This document shows positions 16,221 to 24,408 of a stretch of DNA of 64,000 nucleotides, piece after piece. Location of the stretch: the NCBI RefSeq assembly GCF_020873915.1, contig NZ_JAHWGP010000003.1:310001-374000 (forward strand), given 5' to 3'. Origin of the DNA: Streptomyces sp. DH5. Its GTDB lineage: Bacteria > Actinomycetota > Actinomycetes > Streptomycetales > Streptomycetaceae. A program made the position numbers and the translations under genes. Every line of letters begins with the position of its first letter. Position 1 is the first letter of the stretch. The notes under the pieces are model-generated. The model made no database searches. It was not told the DNA's origin and worked only from the letters and a program-made list of their open reading frames with translations.

Positions 16221-16889
16221 TCATCGGCGGCTCGTGCAGCGGCTGCGGAGGATCTCCACACCGTCGCCGTCGAGGTCGTCGCAGTAGGCCTCCCGTCCGG
16301 TCATGGCCATGATCAGGGCCACGGTGGGTCCGGACACGAGGGGCCCGGACCCGGCCGTGAACGGACCGTCGTCCGCCACCAGCCGCAGTCCGCCGATGCG
16401 TCCCTTGGCGACGACCGTGAGGTCCGAGCCCCGGTAGAACTCGGCCGTGCGGGTGGCGACTTTGACCGGATGGTCGCGGCGGATGCCCAGCGGGCGCCGG
16501 ATGTCCTCCCCGTGCACGACCGTCTCGCCCAGCATCGCGAGGGCGGGCAGCGGGGGCTTGGTGGTGCTCAGGACGACGCGCCGGAAGCGGTCGAGGGTGT
16601 CACCGGGGGCGCCGCCGAGCTGCTCGGCCAGCCGCAGCGCCACCTGCCGGTCGAAGTCGAACCGGCAGCGGAGCACCCCCGCCATCCAGCGCAAGGCGTT
16701 GAGACTGGCACCCGCGGTCAGGTGGGCCAGCACCTCACGCACCGTGAGGCCGGCACACAGCGAGGGTGTTTCCCACTGCTCGTCCGTCAGGCCCGCGAGA
16801 TCGACCGCGAGCGCCGCTCGCTCGGCGTGGATCAAGGGCCATATCCCGGTCTCGCGTCGGCGGTCCGCTGCCAGTGCCGGATCAGTCAT
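16221..16889 (-). CDS. Maleylpyruvate isomerase-family, mycothiol-dependent-type protein
   Basis: 222 residues with the DinB-like four-helix metal-binding fold. The N-terminal helix is W..I.AERAALAVDLAGLTDEQW, followed by SLCAGLTVREVLAHLTAG (first metal His) and MLGETVVHGEDIRRPLG (second His region), as in TIGR03083 proteins. These may be mycothiol-dependent transferases; the substrate is unknown. Convergent with the DM13 gene. Confidence 0.87.
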   Translation of the reverse strand: MTDPALAADRRRETGIWPLIHAERAALAVDLAGLTDEQWETPSLCAGLTVREVLAHLTAGASLNALRWMAGVLRCRFDFDRQVALRLAEQLGGAPGDTLDRFRRVVLSTTKPPLPALAMLGETVVHGEDIRRPLGIRRDHPVKVATRTAEFYRGSDLTVVAKGRIGGLRLVADDGPFTAGSGPLVSGPTVALIMAMTGREAYCDDLDGDGVEILRSRCTSRR

Positions 16890-17488
16890 GTGGGCTGCAC
16901 TCCTGTCAGGGAAGGGGCGTTGCCTGAAGGAGACTCCTGCTCCGGAGCGAAGTCATCGCCGGTGAGCGATCTCCTACCGCAGGGCTGTGGTCTGTCGGCA
17001 GGTGGCCGGTTGTGGTGGTGCGGCGCGGACTCACTCGATGGGCGGCCTCGACCGGCACCGCCGCCTCCACGGCGGCGTCACCGCCCGGGAAGCCCGCCCA
17101 CCGGGTGCCGTCCCGTGCGGTGCCGGACCAGGACGTCCGGAACACCCGGCGCGCGCCACCGTCGCCGGTCGCCGCAGGTATCCCCATGGCCGGCAGGTGT
17201 CGCACAGCGGAATACGTAAGCGTTCGCCGGTTCGGGGGGACGCCGTCCGAGTGACGCGGCCGCGGTCCCGAGGCCACATGGTCCCGCACACACCTCCCTC
17301 ATCACTTTCTGCTCCGCGGCTGCATACGCGCCGGCCAGGAGAGGGACAAGGGCTCCGGTTACTGCCGCAGCACGCGTTGTCACGTACACGTATGGACGCC
17401 CCGGCATGGTCTCTCATACGGCCTTGCGCGGCCTTAACACCGGTCGCTCGAGCACGCCTGCGGAGAACCGCGCGATGCTGCTCGGAAG
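16890..17488. other. 600-bp gene-poor stretch
   Basis: No frame here has both a ribosome site and family resemblance. A minus-strand frame (17078-17407) begins with a hydrophobic stretch but then loses protein-like character, so it may be a broken secreted-protein gene. The composition is less biased than in coding neighbours. I cannot assign a function. Confidence 0.45.
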
Positions 17489-17737
17489 GTGCTGCCGCCC
17501 GGCACCGTCGACGCTACTGACGCCGTCGCTCTCCAGGCTCAGAACGATCTGACCACCGCGTAAAACCAGGCCGCCGGGCAGGCAGCGGACACCACGTACA
17601 CCGGGGACCCGGTGGAACTCGGTGGCCAGACGCCGACTCCGGATGTTTACAAGGTGCCCGTCAGTGCCCAGATCACCGGCACCCTCGCCCTGAACGGTCA
17701 GGGCGACCCCGATGCCGTCAAGAGACCGTGGTCGTGA
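17489..17737 (+). pseudogene. DUF3494 (ice-binding-like) gene fragment
   Basis: The frame reads LPPGTVDATDAVALQAQNDLTTA-stop-NQAAGQAADT, then GDPVELGGQTPTPDVYKVPV and ITGTLALNGQGDPDAV. This is the conserved core of DUF3494 proteins, secreted beta-solenoids that include ice-binding adhesins. TAA at 17561-17563 stands where family members have Tyr, and after DPDAV the expected F-V-F-Q-I strand is replaced by KRPWS-stop. The N-terminal export region and the C-terminal two-thirds are missing. Confidence 0.75.
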
Positions 17738-17939
17738 GTACTCAGCCGGAGATGGTGTCGGTCCGATGCGTCGGACCGGCTGCTGATCGCTGATGCCGCG
17801 CGGGATAGGACCGAGCCGCCGGCCCGGTTGATCTTCTCTCCCCGTCAGGGCTGCTCGGTGCCGGCCACCACGAACTGGTCCACCCGCGCCGATCCACGAC
17901 GCGACAAGGCCGGATCAGGATGAGACAAGCCTCATGCGG

Positions 17940-17969
17940 AAGGGGTGCCCTCCCTGCGGGGCACCCCTT
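17940..17969. terminator. Stem-loop, probable terminator
   Basis: An 11-bp perfect stem, AAGGGGTGCCC / GGGCACCCCTT, with an 8-nt loop. The nearest candidate transcripts are the DUF3494 remnant on the plus strand and read-through from the tRNA side on the minus strand. Direction undetermined. Confidence 0.5.
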
Positions 17970-18056
17970 ATGACCGACCGGATCGAGCGCGCCGTCCGGG
18001 GACCCGAAGACCTCGCTGTGGACAAAGACCAGGACAACGAGGCGCAGGACAACGTC

Positions 18057-18086
18057 GAAGGGCCCCCTGTTTCCAGGGGGCCCTTC
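18057..18086 (-). terminator. Original terminator of tRNA-Ser, now beside the tRNA fragment
   Basis: The GAAGGGCCCCCTG / CAGGGGGCCCTTC hairpin lies 25 bp beyond the 3' end of the truncated tRNA copy. Its place matches the tRNA-hairpin pairs elsewhere in the window, which suggests it ended the tRNA transcript before the island integrated. Confidence 0.6.
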
Positions 18087-18110
18087 GACTTCGTGCCCGG
18101 TGAGGCACTG

Positions 18111-18164
18111 GCGGAGGATACGAGATTCGAACTCGTGAGGGGTTGCCCCCAACACGCTTTCCAA
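18111..18164 (-). repeat. att-type direct repeat: 3' half of tRNA-Ser(GGA)
   Basis: 54 bp identical to 24408-24461, running from the anticodon loop to the 3' end of tRNA-Ser(GGA). Beyond 18164 the similarity stops abruptly, so this is a fragment and not a tRNA gene. It is the expected product of a tyrosine-recombinase insertion into the tRNA 3' half and marks one end of a 6.3-kb island. Confidence 0.88.
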
Positions 18165-18260
18165 ATGCTCGTCCGGGGGTCCAGGGGAGGCCGTGGGCGT
18201 CCTGGCCTGCGGCGGAGCGGCTGATATGACCCCGCCTGAACAGCGCCGGACGGGGGTGAA

Positions 18261-18279
18261 TGAGACCGAAACTGAGACC
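18261..18279 (+). promoter_or_regulatory. Candidate integrase arm site, left end
   Basis: TGAGACC-GAAAC-TGAGACC, 97 bp inside the left repeat. The same TGAGACC-N5-TGAGACC arrangement recurs inside the right end in the same orientation. Paired short direct repeats flanking the core are typical of tyrosine-integrase arm sites. Confidence 0.55.
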
Positions 18280-18625
18280 AGCCTGCGTCGACCGTTAGCC
18301 CTGGACGCAGCTGGCGAGCGGCCGAGCCGCAAGACGGCCGAAGTTGATAGGTCGCTTCGTGAACACGCAGGTCCGAGGAGGGGAGCGGAGAGATCGGCGA
18401 GGCGTTGATGGCTGAATTCTCGGCACTCATCGTGATCGACTCCTTACTTGTTGTCAGTGGTGCGTGCTGTCATACGACCGGTGTGGAGGGAGCCGACAGT
18501 TTCACCTGAGGGGGTAGATCTTTCATGGCCGTTCGGCCTACTGATCACCGTCGAGCTGACGCCCGGCGGTGGGCGGGGACATGGGGGCGTAGGGGACCGC
18601 GTTCAGTACGGCAGGTGGGGACGCG

Positions 18626-19306
18626 ATGAGCCGCCGCCCTGTCCGACGCCGACCGACTCGGCGGTCCAAGAAGCAGGAAGAGCAGGGTGGTCTGCTCGTG
18701 CTGGTGGTCCTGGCCGTTGGCCTGGTGATCGCTGTCGTGCAGTGGCTGCTCGCCCACTGGTGGGTCCTCGTGGCCCTCGCTGTGGTCACCGCGGCCGCAG
18801 GTGCGGTCTGGCGCCAGAGGCAGCAACAGCGAGCGGCCTGGGCCCGTGTGCGGGCCCAGGCGTTCAGGCTGCGGATCGCCGAGCTCGATGCACTGGATCA
18901 CCGGGCGTTCGAGTTCGCCGTGCGGGACCTGATGCGCCGCGACGGCTGCAAGGCCGAGCAGCTCGGCGGCGCCGGCGACAACGCCTGCGATGTGCGTGCC
19001 GTCGACCCCGCTGGACGCGTCTGGGCGATTCAGTGCAAGCACCGGCGGGACGGAGACCAGGGTTCCGCTGTTGGCGTTGGTGTGTTGCAGCAGGTCAACG
19101 GCACCGCGCGGCAGATCCACGGGGCGGATGTCGCCGTCGTTCTGACCAACGGCCGCTTCTCCTCCAAGGCGATTCCCTGGGGCCGCCAGAACCGCATCCA
19201 CCTTGTCGACCGCCGTGTACTGGGCGAGTGGGCCGCGGGCTCCCGCCCTCTGTGGGAGCTCCTCGACCGCATTCCGCCGCCACGTCGGTCGACGGCCCTC
19301 TCCTGA
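18626..19306 (+). CDS. Membrane-anchored Mrr-like restriction endonuclease
   Basis: 226 residues. The basic N-terminus (20 residues with 8 Arg/Lys) is followed by two adjacent membrane helices (about 21-41 and 44-62), a helical linker, then a PD-(D/E)XK nuclease domain. LDHRAFEFAVRDLMRRDGC leads into GDNACDVRAVDPAGRVWAIQCKH, with Asp122 and Gln136-x-Lys138 as the catalytic signature. Mrr-cat domains cut modified or foreign DNA; anchoring one in the membrane suggests it meets incoming DNA at entry (inference). ATG 18626 follows GGTGGGG. Confidence 0.85.
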   Translation: MSRRPVRRRPTRRSKKQEEQGGLLVLVVLAVGLVIAVVQWLLAHWWVLVALAVVTAAAGAVWRQRQQQRAAWARVRAQAFRLRIAELDALDHRAFEFAVRDLMRRDGCKAEQLGGAGDNACDVRAVDPAGRVWAIQCKHRRDGDQGSAVGVGVLQQVNGTARQIHGADVAVVLTNGRFSSKAIPWGRQNRIHLVDRRVLGEWAAGSRPLWELLDRIPPPRRSTALS

Positions 19307-19427
19307 GCGGCGCGGGATGGGGCGGTGACGCTGTCCACGTGTCGCCACTGGCGCGGAGGTATCTGGACCTCCGCGCCGTACGGGAAGTCCAACAGCAGTT
19401 GTCCTGCCTGACAGGGGGTCTGACAAG

Positions 19428-19643
19428 GTGATCTTGACCATCAACGTGGCGGTCTTGCTGGCCGTCGTCATCGTCCTGCGGCTTCGTCGGCGGACCGAGG
19501 CCCGCAGCCGGTTGGACGAGAAGGTGACCGTGATCGTGGTGCTGGTGTTCGGAGTGCTGGTCGCTCCGACGAGCTTCGGGCAGGGCGTGCTGAACATCGT
19601 GAGTCAACTCGCGCAGAGCGTTACGCAGTCGAACAGCCCATGA
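19428..19643 (+). CDS. Small two-helix membrane protein in the island
   Basis: 71 residues: MILTINVAVLLAVVIVL, a charged loop RLRRRTEARSRLDEK, then VTVIVVLVFGVLVAP and a polar tail rich in Ser/Gln. GTG 19428 is the only start before the first helix. It follows the membrane nuclease by 121 bp on the same strand and may act with it. Not a recognised family. Confidence 0.55.
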   Translation: MILTINVAVLLAVVIVLRLRRRTEARSRLDEKVTVIVVLVFGVLVAPTSFGQGVLNIVSQLAQSVTQSNSP

Positions 19644-19837
19644 ATCCGGCCCTGGCCGGCATGGTCCTTGCGGGCCTCGATGGCCAGGCGGATCGCATGC
19701 TCACGCGACGCGTGCGCGTCCTCCGAGCTGTAGCTCTGACGGAGCCTTCCGGATCTCCGGACTCCCTGATACCTGCCCGGACGGGTCGGAGCCGGCCGCA
19801 CGGCCAGAATTCCTACTCATTTGATAATGTCGACCTC

Positions 19838-20122
19838 ATGAGTGAGATTCCCTACAGCGTCGGCGAGGGGCCGGCCACGAGGGTCAGCCTCTCCCTCCCC
19901 GAAGGGACGGCGGAGGCGATCCGTCGACGAGTCGGCAAGCGTGAGTTCTCCGCGTTCATCACCGAAGCGGTGGAGCGAGAGCTGCGCGGCCAGATTCTGG
20001 ATGAATACCTTGCGGACTACGAGCGCCGCCAAGGGTTGATCTCCGACCACGAACAGGAGCGGGCGCGGCGGGTCTTCGACGAAGTGTTCGCCGAGGAGGG
20101 GCAGTGGCCCGCCGCAAGCTGA
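19838..20122 (+). CDS. Ribbon-helix-helix antitoxin (VapB-like)
   Basis: 94 residues. ATRVSLSLPEGTAEAIRRRVGKREFSAFITEAVERELR fits a ribbon-helix-helix DNA-binding domain (strand, helix, helix). The acidic C-terminal tail (YERRQGLISDHEQERARRVFDEVFAEEG) would cover the toxin active site. Its last 19 bp overlap the PIN-domain gene, the normal antitoxin-toxin order. It probably represses its own promoter; AT-rich bases at 19811-19837 precede the start. Confidence 0.8.
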   Translation: MSEIPYSVGEGPATRVSLSLPEGTAEAIRRRVGKREFSAFITEAVERELRGQILDEYLADYERRQGLISDHEQERARRVFDEVFAEEGQWPAAS

Positions 20123-20517
20123 GCCATGAAGGCACCCTCGTTCTCGACTGTGAGGGCCTTTCCAAGTTCGTCGGTGATGATGAGCCTGTTGTCGCCCTGG
20201 TCGCGGAAGCTCGCAAGCGGGGCATGGAGGTGGTCATCAGCGCGCTCACCATCATCGAAGCAGTGCACCGCCGGACGGAGAAGGCGCGGCTTGCCTGGGT
20301 CCTGTCCGGCGTGCGGATCGTGCCCGTCGGTGACGAGGAGGCCAAGGCGGCCTCCGCCATGCTGATCAACGCTGGCCTTCATGGTCACAAGTACGCCATC
20401 GATGCCGCCGTGGCCGAGATGGCGCTGCGACAACGACGCCCCGTCGTCATGCTCACCTCGGACATCGACGACATGGCGAAGCTCTGCGGAGACCGCGTGC
20501 GTCTCGTTGCCGTGTAG
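20104..20517 (+). CDS. PIN-domain ribonuclease toxin (VapC-like)
   Basis: 137 residues with the PIN acidic residues in order: Asp15 in TLVLDCEGLSKF, Glu in SALTIIEAVHR, Asp in KYAIDAAVAEMAL and Asp in LTSDIDDMAKL. VapC toxins cleave tRNA or rRNA in a metal-dependent way until blocked by the antitoxin. GTG 20104 lies inside the antitoxin gene, giving coupled translation. Confidence 0.85.
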   Translation: MARRKLSHEGTLVLDCEGLSKFVGDDEPVVALVAEARKRGMEVVISALTIIEAVHRRTEKARLAWVLSGVRIVPVGDEEAKAASAMLINAGLHGHKYAIDAAVAEMALRQRRPVVMLTSDIDDMAKLCGDRVRLVAV

Positions 20518-20733
20518 TCGACGCCGTCTGCACGTCCGGATGCGTGAGGCCGGCTACCGGACCGGGTCGAACGTAGCGCGGCTGGACGACTCCTCGTTCG
20601 GTGCGGTGAGGCGCAACAGGCGCGTGTGCAGCTTTCGAGGCGAATTCCGCGACCCATGCATCGCCGTACAAGAGACCACACTCTTGGTGTCTCGCTCCGT
20701 ACCAGTGCGTTCATGTGGCCGCCGATTCGGCGA

Positions 20734-21627
20734 TCAGATGGTCACGGCGGGGCGTGGGCTGCCCTGGAAGACCTGGCTCCTGTGCCAGGAGCGGTAGGCG
20801 GCGGCGATGGGACGGACGCCCGGCTGGGGCCCTATGACCGGACGGCCGGCGAGCGTGATGACGTGCTCGCGGGCAGCGGTACTGCGGCCGACGAAGCTCT
20901 GCGAGACCAGGATGCGATGGCCGTCTCCGATACCGAGAACGCCCTTGTCGAGGAGCTTGTGGTGCAGCGAGCACAGGCACAGTCCGTTGTCGATGTCATC
21001 CGGTCCGTCGAACGCCCACCAACGCACGTGGGCGGCCTCCAGCCCGATCGGCACCATGCCGATCCTGCCGTCGTACCCGCAGAAGGCGCACTGGTACTCG
21101 TACGCCGTCAGGACCATCTCCCGCATCCGCCGGTCCCGCTGCCTGCGCGCGGCCGAGAGTCGTCCGGTCTCGGCATCCTCCAGCTCCAGGCCGACTGCTT
21201 CGCACAGCTCGCCGTGGAGGGAGGGCGGGAAGTTCAGATCGAGCAGCACCCGCGTCATCCGGCCGAGCAGGGACGGCTCCCTCCGCAGCGCTGCCCGCAG
21301 CTGAGGCGTCAGCCGTCCCGCGGCCCCGGTCGCCCGCAGCTCCCTGACCCCGGTCCCGGGGCTGCCCGTCCCGCGCTCGGTGCGCACCTCCCACACCCCG
21401 TCACTCACCAGGTGATGGAAGGGATAAGCGGGCGTCGTCCGGTTGCCGGGCCCGTACTCGGCGAGCAGCCGCCGCAGGTCCTGCTCCACCACGCTGTACC
21501 GCAGCTCGCCGTCGGCGTCCTGCTGGAACCGGCTGAGCGCGTACAGGAACAGCAACGGCTTGTGCGGAGCCCGCACCCCACTCCTCGTCCACTGCCTCAG
21601 CTGTGCGGTGCGCTCGACCCAGTCCAT
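20734..21627 (-). CDS. Phosphorothioated-DNA-dependent HNH restriction endonuclease
   Basis: 297 residues. The N-terminal MDWVERTAQLRQWTRSGVRAPHKPLLFLYALSRF and the sulfur-binding-domain region (TPAYPFHHLVSDGVWEV) match the ScoMcrA/SprMcrA family, which recognises phosphorothioate-modified DNA. The C-terminal HNH nuclease is complete: CAFCGYDGRIG, LEAAHVRWWAFDGPDDIDNGLCLCSLHHKL (His-Asn-His with two Cys pairs). It attacks DNA from strains with dnd modification, so the host should lack that modification; no dnd genes lie in the window. ATG 21627 gives the standard family start. Confidence 0.9.
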   Translation of the reverse strand: MDWVERTAQLRQWTRSGVRAPHKPLLFLYALSRFQQDADGELRYSVVEQDLRRLLAEYGPGNRTTPAYPFHHLVSDGVWEVRTERGTGSPGTGVRELRATGAAGRLTPQLRAALRREPSLLGRMTRVLLDLNFPPSLHGELCEAVGLELEDAETGRLSAARRQRDRRMREMVLTAYEYQCAFCGYDGRIGMVPIGLEAAHVRWWAFDGPDDIDNGLCLCSLHHKLLDKGVLGIGDGHRILVSQSFVGRSTAAREHVITLAGRPVIGPQPGVRPIAAAYRSWHRSQVFQGSPRPAVTI

Positions 21628-21699
21628 GACGGGCGATCGTAGTGGCGGCCGGTCGAACATCGAGCCGTGCACGGGTGGGCCAACGGGACGCGTGGAGGG

Positions 21700-24183
21700 C
21701 TACGCGGGCATGACGGCGAGGACGCGGGAGAGGGCGAAGACCCGTTCGTCCTCGCGCAGATGGCACCAGGCGTACAGATAGGGCGGGTCGAGATCGAGCT
21801 CGCTGAGCGTACGTACGGTCCGGTTGCCCGAGGCGGCGACGTACTCGACCGTGATGGCCGTGCCGGCGTCGACGGCGTGGGCGAGCTGGCGGACCTCGCT
21901 GTACGTCAGGTTCTTCGCGTACCCGGCGACGATCTCCTCGGTGTCCGTGCCGTAGGGGACCCCGGTGCCGAACGGGTCGGGATCCGGAAGTGCCGGCGGG
22001 GCGTCCCGCAGCCTGGCGGCCAGGGCGCTCAGGCCGACGTCCACCGGGGTCTTTGTCGGCACAGACCGCCGACGTTGGCCGGGGAGTGGGGTCGGAGCCG
22101 AGGCGGAGGCACGTCGGTGCTGGGCTTTCTCGACGCGTACGGTTCCGTCGGCCTTCTCGGCGACGGGGGCGTAGCCGGCGGCCCGGAGCGCGGCGAGGGT
22201 CTTGTCGAGCGGAGTCCGGCAGACCAGCACGGTCGGTGCCAGCTGCCGCAGACCGAGTCCGGCGAGCTTGCGGTGGGCGGCGAGTTCGGCGAGGAGGGCG
22301 GGTTCCTCGCCGTGGATCACGCAGGCCGCGGGGGCGACGCGCACACGGCCGTGAGCGCGCGCGGTGTCGTGGATCAGATACGACAGCGGCTGGGGGAGGG
22401 TGCCGACGGCGACGTCGGCCAGGTCGGCGGTGATGGCGTCCGGTGTACGGCCGGTGTCCAGGGCGCCGCGGATGGTGCCCGGGCTGAACCGCCACACGGA
22501 TGCCGTGCCGACGGATTCCCGGTCTGCGACGGCGTCCAACAGGGCGGCCAGGCGGGCTGACGGTGTGCCCGTGACGACGGCGGTGAGGTCCGCGCCGAAG
22601 CGGGCCGTGCTGGTGGCCGTCGGCAGCAGCCGCCGACCGGCCGCGGCCAGTGCTTCGCCGTCATCGGCCTGCAGGGCGGCACCGATGCGGGACAGGGAGC
22701 CGCGGGCAATCACACCGAGCAGTTCTGCTTCGCGGACCACGGAGGCGAAAGGCTCGGTGTCCTGGGGGAGTTGATGGGTGCACGGACGGTGCCAGGCGAT
22801 GAGCGGCCCCAGTTCCACGGGGCTCCGCACTCCCTGGTCCGCCGGGAGTGCCGCCGCCGCGGCGAGAAGCCCGTCCCGGGCCCGCGCACAGCCGCCACAG
22901 GGTGGTGTTCCGGCGAGTGCGGGCAGCGCCTTGCCGTCTCCGTCGCGGGCCTGGGTCGGGGTCGCCGGCAGCGTCCGCCACGCCCGGAGAAGGGTGGTGA
23001 GCTGCTCCGACGGTTCCCGCTCCGCCCAGGCGTCGTAGCCTTCCGTCGCCGCGACCCCGTCACCGTCCCGGGCCAGCAGCCCGGCGTCGTACGCCGTCTC
23101 CAGGACGAGGCGTACGACGATGTCATCGCACTGTGCGGCCTTGCCGATCCGGGACAGCTCACGCGCCCCGACACCGCCGGACTTCAGACGGGCCGGGGGA
23201 GACACGGCGCACGCCGCCAGGACCGAGGCGGCGTGGGCGGCGAACGCCGTGGCGGCTGCCGCCGCCTCCCGATCCACCTCCGCCTCGGTGACGGACACCG
23301 TCTGCACGATGGGCGGGCACGGCTCGAACGGGGCGTGCCAGTCGGCCCCTCGCAGCGCGAGCGTCACCTCGGCCGGCATGCGTGCGGGCCGGTACCCGGA
23401 GTACCGGTCCTGGACCAGGAGTCCCCGCTCCAGAGCCCATCGTGCACCCGGTTCGGAGTCGGCCCGTGGGGCCCCGAGCATGAGGACCTCTGTCTGTTCC
23501 TGCTTCTGTTCACGCTGGTGACGGGCTCGCCGCTCCAGCAGTTCCCGAGTGGCCGCAGGCGCTGAAGCGACCAAGGCGGCCACCCGCTCCGCATCGCTGT
23601 GGTGTTCCAGCAGCGTGGCCAGCCGATCTTTCCTGGTGGTGCCGGGAGCTGGGATGCCCAGGGCCACCAGCATGCGCCTCAGTTCCTCGGAGGTCGTGTC
23701 CGCCAGTAGCCGGGCGAGCGGCGCGTCCAGCCCCAACGGCGAATCCCACGCCTGCCGCAACGGCGCCGCCATGTGGAGCATCCCTTGGCCGTCCGGCCAG
23801 ACGAGCGCGTGATCGGCCAGTGTCTCCAGGGCCGTGTCCAGCCCGCGATCGGTCTCCGTTTCGGTCACGTCCAGCAGGTCGGCCAGAGCGGCGCGTGGAA
23901 CGGGTCCCCATGCCGCCAGCGCTTCAGCCACCTGCAACTGTGGCAGCGCGAGCTCCGCCAGCATCCGTGCCACCGACGCCGGGCGCTGAAGGCGGTCCGC
24001 GAGTTCGCCGAACGATCGTGGCTCCGGTGGGGACACGGCATCCGGGCGAGTCGCCAGGACTCGCTCCAGTCGACCGACTTCCAAACCACTCAGCCACGAG
24101 GTCAGAGTTGATCCGCTGGGCTTGCCGATGGGGCACCTCACCAGGACGACGCCGTTGCTCTTCGACCGGAACCGGTCCTGCAC
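21700..24183 (-). CDS. Helicase_C_3 / WYL-domain protein of the island
   Basis: 827 residues. The N-terminal SWLSGLEVGRLERVLATRPDA followed by repeated winged-helix-like segments matches the actinobacterial 'helicase-associated domain' family. Around residues 605-690 comes a Helicase_C_3-like region (YLIHDTARAHGRVRVAPAAC to LRQLAPTVLVCRTPLDKTLAALRAAGYAP). The C-terminus (about 755-827) resembles a WYL ligand-sensing domain: GTAITVEYVAASGNRTVRTLSELDLDPPYLYAWCHLREDERVFALSRVLAV. I see no Walker A motif, so it is unlikely to be an active helicase. It lies 72 bp upstream of the HNH endonuclease on the same strand and may regulate or assist it. The start is uncertain (GTG 24183 has GGAG; GTG near 24141 is possible). 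Confidence 0.8.
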   Translation of the reverse strand: MQDRFRSKSNGVVLVRCPIGKPSGSTLTSWLSGLEVGRLERVLATRPDAVSPPEPRSFGELADRLQRPASVARMLAELALPQLQVAEALAAWGPVPRAALADLLDVTETETDRGLDTALETLADHALVWPDGQGMLHMAAPLRQAWDSPLGLDAPLARLLADTTSEELRRMLVALGIPAPGTTRKDRLATLLEHHSDAERVAALVASAPAATRELLERRARHQREQKQEQTEVLMLGAPRADSEPGARWALERGLLVQDRYSGYRPARMPAEVTLALRGADWHAPFEPCPPIVQTVSVTEAEVDREAAAAATAFAAHAASVLAACAVSPPARLKSGGVGARELSRIGKAAQCDDIVVRLVLETAYDAGLLARDGDGVAATEGYDAWAEREPSEQLTTLLRAWRTLPATPTQARDGDGKALPALAGTPPCGGCARARDGLLAAAAALPADQGVRSPVELGPLIAWHRPCTHQLPQDTEPFASVVREAELLGVIARGSLSRIGAALQADDGEALAAAGRRLLPTATSTARFGADLTAVVTGTPSARLAALLDAVADRESVGTASVWRFSPGTIRGALDTGRTPDAITADLADVAVGTLPQPLSYLIHDTARAHGRVRVAPAACVIHGEEPALLAELAAHRKLAGLGLRQLAPTVLVCRTPLDKTLAALRAAGYAPVAEKADGTVRVEKAQHRRASASAPTPLPGQRRRSVPTKTPVDVGLSALAARLRDAPPALPDPDPFGTGVPYGTDTEEIVAGYAKNLTYSEVRQLAHAVDAGTAITVEYVAASGNRTVRTLSELDLDPPYLYAWCHLREDERVFALSRVLAVMPA

Positions 24184-24323
24184 ACGCTCCAGAATGGCGC
24201 ACGGCGGGGGACACCCGCGGCCTGTGGCGGCAGGAAGCCGCTTGTGAGTGAAGGCGCTGCCCTGTCGGCCGACCCGTCAGCGGCAGAGCGAGGCGGGGAA
24301 AAGTTCCTTATGCCGGAATTAAA

Positions 24324-24342
24324 TGAGACCAGAATTGAGACC
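24324..24342 (+). promoter_or_regulatory. Candidate integrase arm site, right end
   Basis: TGAGACC-AGAAT-TGAGACC, 66 bp inside the right repeat, matching the motif pair at 18261-18279 in sequence, spacing and orientation. Confidence 0.55.
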
Positions 24343-24352
24343 GGAGCATGCC

Positions 24353-24386
24353 GAGAACCCCGGCCGCTGAGCGGTCCGGGGTTCTC
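24353..24386 (-). terminator. Terminator after the intact tRNA-Ser(GGA)
   Basis: GAGAACCCCGG / CCGGGGTTCTC hairpin lying 22 bp past the tRNA 3' end. It was brought in by the island and replaces the chromosomal terminator left at 18057-18086. Confidence 0.65.
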
Positions 24387-24408
24387 GTTTCGCCTGTTCA
24401 GGCGGCTG

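Noticed and set aside
18111-18164. Second complete tRNA-Ser gene
   Set aside because: Only the 3' half is present; there is no 5' acceptor strand or D-arm, so it is an att remnant.
19604-19801. Small minus-strand frame between the membrane protein and the antitoxin
   Set aside because: One internal stretch looks faintly protein-like, but there is no ribosome site and it overlaps the end of the membrane-protein gene.
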